64,000 bases of DNA from DRTC01 sp964521025 (lineage in GTDB: Bacteria; Cloacimonadota; Cloacimonadia; Cloacimonadales; TCS61): assembly GCA_964521025.1 (NCBI GenBank), contig CAZFPK010000011.1:1-64000 (forward strand), read 5' to 3'. This document shows positions 43,326-50,715 of the stretch, one piece after another; the stretch's first letter is position 1; every line of letters begins with the position of its first letter. The notes beneath the pieces were generated by a model, which saw only the letters and a list, made by a program, of their open reading frames with translations, did no database searches and was not told where the DNA came from. The position numbers and the translations under genes are program-made.

Positions 43326-45107
43326 GTGTTAAGAAAATCAAGATTTGGACAATTATTAGTTGAAAGAGGTATTATCGATAAACCAACTCTCGATAAAGCC
43401 CTCCTTTATCAGGCTGATGAGGATCCGTCCAATCCAAGAATGCTGGGAGATATCCTGGCTTCTGATTTTAAAATAGACCATGATAAAATATTTAGTTTGG
43501 TAGCTGACCTTTATGCTTTTAGAACCGTCGAGATCGAACCTGAAAAATTTGAAGAAAAAAGAATAACCTATATCAATGATATATTCTCAAAATTCCACGA
43601 TGAATTCTTAAACAAGTTATTGTTCAAAAAAATTGTCCCCTTTAAAGTTCAAAAAAACAGAAAAAACTCTCTCCTGATGTTAGCAGCTAATCCTACCGAT
43701 AGTCTCGTAGAAGAAATCCCTAAATTTTCCGAATTCAAAAAATATGAGGTTGCGTATTGTCGTCTCGAATCGATCCAGGCTCTGATAAATATCATTGCTC
43801 CCCAGAAAAACGAATTCCTGGAATTGTTAGAAGAAGCTGCAGGACAAATGCAGGAAGTTGCTGACATCGATGAGAATGAAATCGATGAATTTGCTTTAGA
43901 CGAGGAAATCAATAAAAGCCTTCTGGTTAATCTTTATGAAGGATGCTTGATCGAAGCGGTTCGCAAGGGATCAAGCGATGTTCATATCATCCCATTTCAG
44001 CATTCGTGTGTAGATATCATTTTTAGGATAGATGGAAATCTGCATCGCTGGCACAGACAGGAAAATACTTCGCCTGAAGCAATGGCAGCCGTGGTCAAAG
44101 ATAGAGCTTCCGGAATCGATAGATTTGAAAGAGGTACTGCTCAAGACGGATTTGCACAGAGAGCCGTTGACGGTCATTTGATCAGGTTCAGAATATCTAT
44201 CATACCGATTGTATCTTCAGAATTTGAAAGAAGATTTGAGAGTATTGTTATCAGGATCGTCGATGATAGAAATGTTATTACCGATCTGAAAAAACTCGGG
44301 TTACAAATACAAGCTGAGAAAGATTTTGTCAAAGCCATCACTAAATCAAAAGGAATCGTCCTTTTAACCGGACCAACCGGCAGCGGAAAAAGTACAACTT
44401 TGATGGCTGCTTTTCACCATACTATCGATCCAACCAAAAATGTCCTCACTTGCGAAGATCCGGTTGAATATGTTATTAAAGGCGCCAGACAATTAAAGAT
44501 CGGTCGTAAGTTCAGTTTCGAGCTGGCGATCAGGTCTATTCTCAGGCATGATCCGGATATAGTTATGGTCGGTGAAATCAGAGATAAAATTACGGCAGAT
44601 GTTGCCATTAAATTAGCAAATACCGGTCATCTGACTTTTTCTACGCTTCACACAAATGATGCTCCCAGTGCTATTTCCCGTTTATTTAAAATTGGAGTCG
44701 AACCCTTTCTCCTGGCTTATGCAATGAATCTTATCGTAGCTCAGAGATTAGTGAGAAGACTTTGCCCTGAATGTAAAGTTCCTCTTACAAAAGAAAAATA
44801 CCAATCTGCACTCGATATCGGACTGACCGAAGATGATCTGAAATCAAAATTGATTTATGAGGCTGGTCCGGGTTGTAAAAAATGTTTAGATGGTTATAAA
44901 GGAAGAGTGAATATTTGCGAAGCTCTCTATTTTACACCTGAGATCAGAAAAGCAATCGTCGAATCCGGGGAAGAGATCGATGAAGAAAATATCAGGCAAA
45001 TTGCCGAAAAGCAGGGAATGTTATCCCTGCTGCAATCCGGTCTGGATAGAGTCAGGAATTCCCTGACTACAATATCGGAAGTTACTTATGCAACTTCGGG
45101 AGATTAA
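43326..45107 (+). CDS. pilB: Pilus assembly ATPase (PilB/GspE family)
   Basis: The 593-residue hexameric ATPase starts at GTG 43326 behind GGAG. The N-terminal MshEN-type domain (1-160) carries FGQLLVERGIIDKPTLDKAL. The N2 domain (200-330) includes ASDVHI-like SSDVHIIPF. The C-terminal ATPase has Walker A GPTGSGKST (349-357), Asp box CEDPVEY (377-383), Walker B DIVMVGEIRD (411-420) and His box TGHLTFSTLHTND (433-445). A zinc site is formed by Cys480/Cys483 (CPEC) and Cys517/Cys520 (CKKC), as in assembly ATPases. It drives subunit addition through the PilC-like platform encoded just upstream. A separate PilT-type ATPase gene lies at 49487. Confidence 0.95.
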   Translation: MLRKSRFGQLLVERGIIDKPTLDKALLYQADEDPSNPRMLGDILASDFKIDHDKIFSLVADLYAFRTVEIEPEKFEEKRITYINDIFSKFHDEFLNKLLFKKIVPFKVQKNRKNSLLMLAANPTDSLVEEIPKFSEFKKYEVAYCRLESIQALINIIAPQKNEFLELLEEAAGQMQEVADIDENEIDEFALDEEINKSLLVNLYEGCLIEAVRKGSSDVHIIPFQHSCVDIIFRIDGNLHRWHRQENTSPEAMAAVVKDRASGIDRFERGTAQDGFAQRAVDGHLIRFRISIIPIVSSEFERRFESIVIRIVDDRNVITDLKKLGLQIQAEKDFVKAITKSKGIVLLTGPTGSGKSTTLMAAFHHTIDPTKNVLTCEDPVEYVIKGARQLKIGRKFSFELAIRSILRHDPDIVMVGEIRDKITADVAIKLANTGHLTFSTLHTNDAPSAISRLFKIGVEPFLLAYAMNLIVAQRLVRRLCPECKVPLTKEKYQSALDIGLTEDDLKSKLIYEAGPGCKKCLDGYKGRVNICEALYFTPEIRKAIVESGEEIDEENIRQIAEKQGMLSLLQSGLDRVRNSLTTISEVTYATSGD

Positions 45108-45110
45108 ATT

Positions 45111-45545
45111 ATGGGCAACGGTCAAATGCTACAAATCCTGCTTGCTTTAATACTTTTTTCAACTACTCTAATTACTATTTACAATAGTTTATATGACCAG
45201 GCTGAATTTGTTTATAGCGGAATGTATTATATCCAGGGACAGAAAATTGTTGATAAATATTTAATGAAGCTCGAGTCTGAACTTATCGGCGATGTTAGTA
45301 CCTATCTGGATATCTATTCTGATTATCACGATTCTACTACAACGATGAATGTAAATACTGTTACTTATAATATTCATATCACAACTGTTTTTTGTGACTC
45401 GACAGGAATGATACATTATCCTTATTCTCCATATGAACCATATCAAAAAGTTAATTTGAGCATTTGGTGCAAAGCAACTATTACTGATACTTTATATATT
45501 GGAACGGATACAAATCCAATAAGTGAAGTTTTTAAAGATTTGTAA
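45111..45545 (+). CDS. Pilin-like protein 4 (minor subunit candidate)
   Basis: The 144-residue protein starts 4 bases after the pilB-like stop. It begins Met-Gly-Asn-Gly-Gln and then a hydrophobic helix (MLQILLALILFSTTLITIYN) and an amphipathic continuation (SLYDQAEFVYSGMYYIQGQK), like the short pilins, but with a different head rich in Thr/Ser/Tyr and Asp. No family is recognised beyond this tripartite shape. Its place between pilB and further pilin-like genes suggests a minor pilin or pseudopilin. It lacks Glu5 and a normal leader. Confidence 0.75.
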   Translation: MGNGQMLQILLALILFSTTLITIYNSLYDQAEFVYSGMYYIQGQKIVDKYLMKLESELIGDVSTYLDIYSDYHDSTTTMNVNTVTYNIHITTVFCDSTGMIHYPYSPYEPYQKVNLSIWCKATITDTLYIGTDTNPISEVFKDL

Positions 45546-45557
45546 AAAAAGGAAATC

Positions 45558-46157
45558 ATGGGAACAACAGGTGTTTTAGAATCGATAGGTGCTTTGATAA
45601 TCGGAGGAATATTTCTGGTTATGATATTCAATGCTTACTCAAATGTCAATGTTATGAGTCATAATATCAACATGCAGGTAACAGCTAATCAAATATCGGA
45701 AAGTGTTTCTTCTCTGCTGGGTTCTGTCTATCTTTCAAAGGTTGGTGCAGGTGTTGATACTTCGGCTGTTGCTATCACATTAGCTAAAAAAAGGAGATTT
45801 AAATTTTTAGGAAAAATCAATCCTGATGATGAAACCGATAGCGAGATATTCATATATCAATCAGGATATAATGAGACTTACGGTGGTTATGCTTTAAGAG
45901 TTAAAATTAACGGGTCTGTGGATGCCGGTCCTTTCTGGATGTCCACAAAGATTGTTTTCAAATATTATGATGTAAATGAGAATCAATTTACATATTCCGA
46001 ACTAAATAATGCGGCAAATAGAGATTTAGTTCGCTCGGTTAGAATCCAGTTCGAATTATTTCAGAATCCTCTGTCATTGGATGGTCAACCAGCCGAGATC
46101 AAACAAAAAATGGTATTCTGGAAATATTTCAAGAATCTATATTTAGGTAGTTCTTAA
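45558..46157 (+). CDS. Pilin-like protein 5 (minor subunit candidate)
   Basis: The 199-residue protein, behind AGGAA, begins Met-Gly-Thr-Thr-Gly-Val-Leu-Glu and continues with the hydrophobic helix SIGALIIGGIFLVMIFNAYS and NVNVMSHNINMQVTANQISE. A Glu occurs at +6 after the Gly, the only one in this set near the canonical Glu5 position. The C-terminal part is a beta-rich head (RFKFLGKINPDDETDSEIFI ... IVFKYYDVNENQFTYSEL) with no recognised family. It starts 13 bases after the previous gene and is followed by the LamG-bearing gene; probably a minor pilin. Confidence 0.75.
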   Translation: MGTTGVLESIGALIIGGIFLVMIFNAYSNVNVMSHNINMQVTANQISESVSSLLGSVYLSKVGAGVDTSAVAITLAKKRRFKFLGKINPDDETDSEIFIYQSGYNETYGGYALRVKINGSVDAGPFWMSTKIVFKYYDVNENQFTYSELNNAANRDLVRSVRIQFELFQNPLSLDGQPAEIKQKMVFWKYFKNLYLGSS

Positions 46158-46222
46158 GAAGGTTTTGGTAAGTATGATGTTTGAGGGAGACTTTAATCTG
46201 ATAAAAATAATAGGAGGTTATC

Positions 46223-47398
46223 ATGAGTAAAATCATTGTTTTATCAGTGGTTGTGGCTGCAGCGGTTTTTGCTTCTGTTGCCGTAACAGTCCAGAAAAGA
46301 ACATCAGAAGTGTCGGATGTGATTTCCGCAGATCTCAACGAAATTCAAGGAAGAGCATGTGGAAATCTGGCAATGTCTTATGCTATTAAACAAGTACAGG
46401 ACGGGTTTATTCCTTTTACTCAAGAGGGTTATTTGGAAACATTCCCCAATTTTAATGTGTTAAGCGGTAGTATCGATAGTATCCGGTATACTACCAATGC
46501 AGCTCAAGATACGATCCAGATAATTTCTTATGTGAATACATCTTATATGGGTCAGGATATTTTTCATAAAAGTCAGGCTGGTATTGGTTTACAAGGTGGT
46601 TCTCTTCCCGGAATTGTCGCACACTGGTTGATGGATGATGATTATTGGAGCGGTACGAATAATGATGTTATCGACGGCACAAATTTTCATCATCATGGAA
46701 TTGCTTATAGTGGTGCTCATACTGTTGAAGACTCACCCGGTTATCCATTCGATAAAGTCGGTAAATTCGATGGTTATAACGACTATGTTGAAATGCCTGT
46801 CGGTGTTTGTGACAAATATAATGATGAGATGACCGTGACTGTAGGTGTAAAAATCGAAAGACTACCTCTTTTTGATATCGATTGGGGAATCCTGGCTACT
46901 GAATACCGGACTACTGATTGGGGTTTTGTTCCCGTCTGGAGTATGAGAGCTTTTACTTTTAGATTTTTGTGGTGGTATTATGTCAGGTGTTACCTTTTTG
47001 TGTTCACTGATAATGGTATAAAATATACCGGAATTCAAAAATGCGGAAGTCAAGGTCAAATTTACAAATGGCACAGTGTTGCTGCCATTTATGACGGCAG
47101 TACTTCCAATCCTACTATTACTGTAAAAGTCGCTCATACGGGTTTAAAGGGTACAACTACGATCGGAGAAGGTAATCAATGGACAGGAAGAAATCCTGAT
47201 AATATTATCTCGGTTGGTGGAAGGGACGGGATTATTCCGCCGTTAGCCTGTTTCGACGGTAAATTAGCCGGAGTGGGTATTTGGGATCGAGCTTTGACCG
47301 ATTTGGAAATCGATGATCTGTTCGATGAATATGCTCAAGGGAATACACCTGTTAATGCAGATGGAATTACCATCAATATAGTTTATTGGAGCGAGTAA
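46223..47398 (+). CDS. Pilin-like, membrane-anchored LamG protein (tip adhesin candidate)
   Basis: The 391-residue protein has AGGAGG 6 nt before the ATG. The N-terminus is a single hydrophobic helix after only Met-Ser-Lys (IIVLSVVVAAAVFASVAVTV), then QKRTSEVSDVISADLNEIQG and RACGNLAMSYAIKQVQDG, resembling the helix of PilX-type minor pilins. From about 130 a LamG/concanavalin A-like domain follows: GIVAHWLMDDDYW, KVGKFDGYNDYVEMP, MTVTVGVKIE, WHSVAAIYDG and LAGVGIWDRALTDLEIDDLF. LamG domains bind glycans or proteins, so a large minor pilin presenting an adhesin head fits both the position and the structure. The same domain type occurs in the secreted proteins of 14855 and 16380. The role is inferred. 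Confidence 0.82.
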   Translation: MSKIIVLSVVVAAAVFASVAVTVQKRTSEVSDVISADLNEIQGRACGNLAMSYAIKQVQDGFIPFTQEGYLETFPNFNVLSGSIDSIRYTTNAAQDTIQIISYVNTSYMGQDIFHKSQAGIGLQGGSLPGIVAHWLMDDDYWSGTNNDVIDGTNFHHHGIAYSGAHTVEDSPGYPFDKVGKFDGYNDYVEMPVGVCDKYNDEMTVTVGVKIERLPLFDIDWGILATEYRTTDWGFVPVWSMRAFTFRFLWWYYVRCYLFVFTDNGIKYTGIQKCGSQGQIYKWHSVAAIYDGSTSNPTITVKVAHTGLKGTTTIGEGNQWTGRNPDNIISVGGRDGIIPPLACFDGKLAGVGIWDRALTDLEIDDLFDEYAQGNTPVNADGITINIVYWSE

Positions 47399-47554
47399 TT
47401 CTATTAAAAAGTAAACACAAAACTGTGTAAATGAAAAATCAGGTTTTGGCAGTATAAAAAATATTGTCTGTCAAAATCTCGGCATTTCGTTTTGCGGGAG
47501 AATGGGTGATTTCTATATCTATTTCTTCATTTGAGAATTCGAGTAGGAGGATGA

Positions 47555-48490
47555 ATGGACAAAAAAATATATGATAATGAAAGAATAATGAAATTCTGGT
47601 GGGGAAAAATCCGATGGTTTATGGTTGTCGTACTTTTTGCAATTGGAATATTACAAATGCAGAAAAGTCCGCAATCTTTCCCGGCTGTTATTTTTATAGC
47701 AGTATTTGCCGGAACACTGGTTTTGAATATTTTATTCCATCTCAATATCATCAGAATCAACAACCTGATCGCTGCGATCCAAATAACTCTCGATATTGTT
47801 TTCTCAACTATTGTCGTTCACTTGACAGGAGGATTAGAAAGTTCATTCGTCTGGATCTATCTATTAGGTGTAATAACTGCCAGTTTATCGATCGAAAAAA
47901 CAGGGGGATTCATCGCTTCATTGATCAGTTCTCTTTCTCTTCTGGGACTGATCTTGCTTTATAATTATAAATGGCTGATCCCGATGAGTGATGCGGAACA
48001 TATTGTTGACTATCCTGTACAGACAATTTTTCTCATTTCTTATACAGGATTGATGATAGCAGTTGCTTTTATGGCTAATTATTTTAGTGACCTGGTCAAA
48101 AGACTGAATTCTAATAAATTTATTAACCAGGAAAAAATAAAGAAACTGAATGAGGACAAATCAAAATTAGAAACCTTTAAAATCGAACAAGAAAGAAAAA
48201 TTAAAGAAAACAATCAGCTAATTAAGGCAGCTACTTCAGTAGCAGTTATCGATCATAAACTGAATAATCACCTGACTATTATTTCATTAGCAGTGAAGAG
48301 AATAAAAAGAGCAGGAATGGAATATAAAGATGAAAAATTAGAAAAATACGGTAATCAAATGACAGATGCACTGAATAAAATCGAAGAAGTTTTGAAAAGT
48401 GTGCAAAAGTTGAAACAATTAAAAGTAATCAAAGAAGCTCGAAAAAAAGAGCAAGGATTATCAGATGAAGAAGAATATTTTAATAGTTGA
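47555..48490 (+). CDS. PilS-like membrane sensor lacking the kinase ATPase domain
   Basis: The 311-residue protein starts at ATG 47555 behind AGGAGG. About six membrane helices occupy residues 18-178 and contain the PilS-type motif VVHLTGGLESSFVWIYLLGV. A coiled coil follows (185-225), then a HisKA-like dimerisation segment with His234 in AVIDHKLNNHLTIISLAVKR. The protein ends 75 residues later with a charged helix; no HATPase (N, G1, G2 boxes) follows in any frame. It therefore cannot phosphorylate itself as a normal kinase would and may act as a receptor, phosphate acceptor or partner of another kinase. The next gene overlaps its end by 26 bases, so the two are translationally coupled. Confidence 0.83.
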   Translation: MDKKIYDNERIMKFWWGKIRWFMVVVLFAIGILQMQKSPQSFPAVIFIAVFAGTLVLNILFHLNIIRINNLIAAIQITLDIVFSTIVVHLTGGLESSFVWIYLLGVITASLSIEKTGGFIASLISSLSLLGLILLYNYKWLIPMSDAEHIVDYPVQTIFLISYTGLMIAVAFMANYFSDLVKRLNSNKFINQEKIKKLNEDKSKLETFKIEQERKIKENNQLIKAATSVAVIDHKLNNHLTIISLAVKRIKRAGMEYKDEKLEKYGNQMTDALNKIEEVLKSVQKLKQLKVIKEARKKEQGLSDEEEYFNS

Positions 48491-49319
48491 TGACGAACCA
48501 AGTGTAAGAGATATCTGCAAAGATATTCTCGAAGATGAGGGTTATCGAGTAACTGTTGCAGTCGATGGTCAGGATGCTATCGATAAAATGGATTATTTTG
48601 ATTTTGATCTTTTTCTGGTAGATTTGTCTATGCCCAGGATAAGCGGTCTGGAATTAATGAAAGTCATCAAAAATAAACAACCTTTTGCTGTTATTATCAT
48701 CTTGACCGGATTTGCCAGTGTCCATGGAGCTGTCAAAGCAATCCATGAAGGAGCTTTCCATTACATCGCCAAACCTACTGATCCTGATGAACTAATCTAT
48801 GTTGTGAAAAAAGGATTGCAATATTCCGATGACCTATATGGTCCCTTGCAAAATGCATTCGAACCCGCAACTGATAATGAATTAAAGCGAAAACCGATTA
48901 TCCTGAATGGTTTCAACCAGAAAGACAGGGATGATTTTATTGAATTAGGAAATTTCCGAAAATATGATCTCGGAATGCATATACCGATCAGTGAAGAAAT
49001 CGAAGGGCAGATCATTTTAATAGAAGACGGAGAAGTTTCAGTCTGGCTGAATAATACGATCATCGATTATCTCGAGAAAATGGACTCTTTCGGAGAAGAA
49101 ACATTGATCTTAAAACAACCTTCTATCACAAAATTGAGAGCTGAAACGCTTGTTAAGATCCGGCATTTTAACAGGCAGAAATTACTTGATTTCTTTTCTT
49201 ATAAAGGAGAAAAACTTTTTAAGAGATTTATGATAAATCTGATCAATAATTCATTTTATAAATGGCGAAAATCCGTGCAAAGAATAGTTATGTTAAAACT
49301 TTCAACCGGTGAAAAATAA
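48465..49319 (+). CDS. Response regulator with a C-terminal cyclic-nucleotide-binding-like domain
   Basis: The 284-residue protein has a receiver domain at 1-120 (DDE acidic pocket, Asp53 in FLVDLSMPR, Thr in ILTGFAS, Lys in IAKPTDP). From about 150 to 260 there is a beta-roll like cNMP-binding domains (NGFNQKDRDDFIELGNFRKY, GQIILIEDGEVSVWLNNTII, DSFGEETLILKQPSITKLRA). The usual phosphate-binding cassette (GE...RxA) is weak, so nucleotide binding is doubtful. It has no DNA-binding domain and ends in a basic helix. It overlaps the PilS-like gene and may relay a signal to the pilus motor rather than to DNA, an inference from the domain make-up. Confidence 0.82.
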   Translation: MKKNILIVDDEPSVRDICKDILEDEGYRVTVAVDGQDAIDKMDYFDFDLFLVDLSMPRISGLELMKVIKNKQPFAVIIILTGFASVHGAVKAIHEGAFHYIAKPTDPDELIYVVKKGLQYSDDLYGPLQNAFEPATDNELKRKPIILNGFNQKDRDDFIELGNFRKYDLGMHIPISEEIEGQIILIEDGEVSVWLNNTIIDYLEKMDSFGEETLILKQPSITKLRAETLVKIRHFNRQKLLDFFSYKGEKLFKRFMINLINNSFYKWRKSVQRIVMLKLSTGEK

Positions 49320-49486
49320 AAAAAATCTATTTTTATCGATGAAAATATTTTATAATTTTATATATTATTTAATAAGTATCAAGGTGAAAAAACAAACTGA
49401 AATGTATATTAAATTCAGATTAAACAAAATAGATGTTGCCTTAAATTTCAAGAAAATTAATTTTGACTCTGAATATTGGGTGAGCA

Positions 49487-50698
49487 ATGAATTTGTCATT
49501 TATTGAAGAATTACAGGTAAATCTGTCCGATTTTATTACAGGTCTGAACCGTTTTCAGCGAATCGATAAATTATTATATGAAAATGTAAACTGGAGGAAA
49601 GAAACTCACGAACATTTCAGATACCTGCTTTCTTATATGAAAAAAAAAAATGCTTCTGATATGGATGTCGGAGGACCAGGAACTAATGGAAAAATCTGGC
49701 TAAGGATTTATGGAAACAAAACACCTTGTGATGATATGCCCCTTTATCATGATGATGAAATTATTGTTCTTCTGTTAAATGCTTTAAATGAAACACAGAA
49801 AAAAATCCTGTTTGAAAAGAAAAATATAGATTTCTCCGTAGAATTGTTATTCGACGGTGAGGAGCGAGCTAATCGTTTCAGAGGTGATGTATATTTTGAC
49901 AGAAATTGTATCGCGGCAAATTTTAGAAAAATAGACCAAAAAGTTCGAAATATTAAACGGTTAAGTTTCCCGGATAATATTACGAAAAGATTAAATCTTT
50001 ATTATGAAAAATCCGGTTTATACCTGATAACAGGTATTTCGGGTTCAGGTAAAAGTGCTACTCTCGACTCTATTGTCGATATGAACAATCGTACCAATAA
50101 AGCACATATCGTGATTATCGGGGATCCTATTGAATTTATTCATGAATCTGTTAAATGTATTATCAGGCATAGAAATGTGGGTGACGATGTCTTGAGTTTT
50201 AGAGAGGGAACAATTCAAGCATTAAGACAGGATCCGGATATAATTATCGTGGGTGAGATGAGAGATCCTGAAACCATCGATACAGTTATTGAAGTTACCG
50301 ATAGCGGTCATAAAGTATATACAACATTACACACCAGCTCGGCAATCGACAGTATTCACAGGATAATTGGGGAATTTCAACCAACTGAACAGGACAGGAT
50401 AAGAATGAGATTGGCTGATGTTCTCAAAGTATGTATTTCCCAGAAATTGATTCCGGATAATAAAGGAAAATTGATCCTATCCAAAGAGATTCTTTCTGTG
50501 GATAGTTCCGTGAAAGCTGCAATCAGGAATAAAAATATCGGTGAGATATATCAAATGATGGTAGAAGGAAAAAGAAAGGGAATGATGACTCTTGAACAGG
50601 ATCTTCTAAATTTATATAAAAAAAATGTGATTTCCAGAGATACGCTATTAAATTATTCAAATAACAGGAAAATAATGTCTCAAATGCTGCAAATTTAA
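49487..50698 (+). CDS. pilT: Pilus retraction-type ATPase (PilT family)
   Basis: The 403-residue protein has an N-terminal domain of about 150 residues (ASDMDVGGPG in place of ASDLHL) and a RecA-like ATPase: Walker A GISGSGKS (183-190), Walker B DPDIIIVGEMRDPETI (249-264) and His box SGHKVYTTLHTSSA (273-286). The motif AIRNKNIGEIYQMM (about 345-358) is the PilT AIRNLIRE signature. It has no zinc site, as expected for PilT. The Asp box reads IIGDPIEFIH where most PilT proteins have IEDPIEFVH, so one acidic residue is lost. No strong ribosome-binding site is visible. It follows a 167-base spacer in which I see nothing. It probably powers retraction or works together with the PilB-like ATPase. 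Confidence 0.9.
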   Translation: MNLSFIEELQVNLSDFITGLNRFQRIDKLLYENVNWRKETHEHFRYLLSYMKKKNASDMDVGGPGTNGKIWLRIYGNKTPCDDMPLYHDDEIIVLLLNALNETQKKILFEKKNIDFSVELLFDGEERANRFRGDVYFDRNCIAANFRKIDQKVRNIKRLSFPDNITKRLNLYYEKSGLYLITGISGSGKSATLDSIVDMNNRTNKAHIVIIGDPIEFIHESVKCIIRHRNVGDDVLSFREGTIQALRQDPDIIIVGEMRDPETIDTVIEVTDSGHKVYTTLHTSSAIDSIHRIIGEFQPTEQDRIRMRLADVLKVCISQKLIPDNKGKLILSKEILSVDSSVKAAIRNKNIGEIYQMMVEGKRKGMMTLEQDLLNLYKKNVISRDTLLNYSNNRKIMSQMLQI

Positions 50699-50715
50699 AC
50701 GAGAATTGGTGAATT

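Noticed and set aside
47481..47495. CGGCATTTCGTTTTGC before the PilS-like gene as a sigma-54 promoter
   Set aside because: The GG-GC spacing is 11 nt, and there is no T before GG.
49309..49506. A 65-codon frame between the receiver gene and the PilT-type gene
   Set aside because: It starts inside the previous gene, has no ribosome-binding site and overlaps the pilT-like start; the sequence looks like AT-rich spacer.
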